6,284 nucleotides of DNA, from NCBI GenBank assembly GCA_013042025.1, contig JABDQY010000215.1:1-6284 (forward strand), in the 5' to 3' direction. Within the stretch, counting starts at the first letter, position 1. Each line of letters opens with the position of its first letter. This document shows, piece by piece, positions 6,017 to 6,284 of the stretch. A model generated the notes under the pieces. The model was not told the DNA's origin. It did not search any database and saw only the letters and a list, made by a program, of their open reading frames with translations. This DNA comes from Bacteroidia bacterium (lineage in GTDB: Bacteria; Bacteroidota; Bacteroidia; NS11-12g; UBA9320). A program made the position numbers and the translations under genes.

Positions 6017-6284
6017 TTAATTCCTTTTTTTGGAAATTATCCGTTCCCTGGATTTGGACAACAATTGGCGAAGTACTACTTTTTCAATTTCAGTTGTACC
6101 TTCGCCTATTGCCTTCACAAAATAGACTCGTGCTTGAGGCAATTGAACTACCGTGCTATTACCTACCTCTTTGAAATATGAAATAACTTTACCATCTATC
6201 GTTAAGACTTCTATAGTGGTTGGAGATTCATACTTGAGCATTCATCCCTAAGGAGAATACTATAAATAACACAATACTAAAGAC
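6017..6284 (-). pseudogene. Small secreted protein with T9SS sorting-type domain, apparently frameshifted (partial, N-terminus beyond window)
   Basis: From the right edge one minus-strand frame reads VFSIVLFIVFSLGMNAQV and then TGA (6230-6228). This is a hydrophobic signal-peptide core with the classic Bacteroidota NA/Q cleavage site. A second frame, closed upstream by TGA at 6244-6242, runs from 6241 to a TAA at 6017. It encodes YESPTTIEVLTIDGKVISYF, then a VYFVKAIGEGTTEIEKVVL stretch, the strand pattern of a type A T9SS sorting domain. Skipping one base after the CAA codon (6236-6234) joins them as NAQ-YESPTTIEV, giving a small exported protein of about 95 residues or more. The break is not in a homopolymer. 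After the normal domain end comes an unusual basic tail (RQLLSKSRERIISKKRN). It could instead be a separate 74-residue gene starting at 6241, but the signal peptide ending exactly there favours a frameshift. The frames are certain; the pseudogene status is inferred. Confidence 0.55.

Overview
The window is AT-rich DNA that looks like a chromosomal segment of a Bacteroidota bacterium, most likely a flavobacterium-like lineage. Four things point there: promoters of the TTG / TAnnTTTG type, start codons with A-rich leaders and no Shine-Dalgarno sequence, signal peptides ending in 'NAQ', and secreted proteins with C-termini resembling type IX secretion (T9SS) sorting domains. Two small proteins (DUF2853 and DUF2188 families) and a short SSB paralogue fit the same group. 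No tRNA, rRNA, CRISPR array, transposase or integrase is visible.

Layout, left to right. (1) Minus strand, 1832 to 1: a two-gene operon. A small exported TPR protein is followed after one base by a secreted protein with two tandem beta-sandwich domains, which runs off the left edge. A well-formed Bacteroidota promoter precedes the TPR gene and argues for the ATG at 1832 over an upstream TTG. (2) Plus strand, 2061-2390: a DUF2853 protein with its own promoter, ending in a strong symmetric hairpin at 2408-2439. That hairpin also serves the convergent operon. (3) Minus strand, 4147 to 2442: aspA (aspartate ammonia-lyase) with a DUF2188 protein 2 bases downstream. (4) Intergenic region 4148-4460: divergent between aspA and ssb, holding an 18-bp perfect palindrome of LacI-family operator type and a 12-bp direct repeat with 18-bp period. 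(5) Plus strand, 4461-4820: a short single-stranded DNA-binding protein, followed by a second bidirectional terminator at 4836-4867. (6) Minus strand, 5853 to 4882: a secreted protein with a G8-like N-terminal region, an FN3-like middle and a divergent sorting-type C-terminus. (7) Minus strand, from beyond the right edge to 6017: a small secreted protein whose signal peptide and sorting-type body lie in different frames, so it appears frameshifted.

The genes are mostly independent housekeeping or envelope units. AspA links aspartate to fumarate and ammonia, and SSB serves DNA replication or repair. The secreted genes at both ends belong to the cell envelope and secretome. I see no clear new defence or mobile system. 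The points most worth checking are the split secreted gene at the right edge, the palindrome and direct repeats between aspA and ssb, and the tightly coupled TPR/beta-sandwich operon at the left edge.
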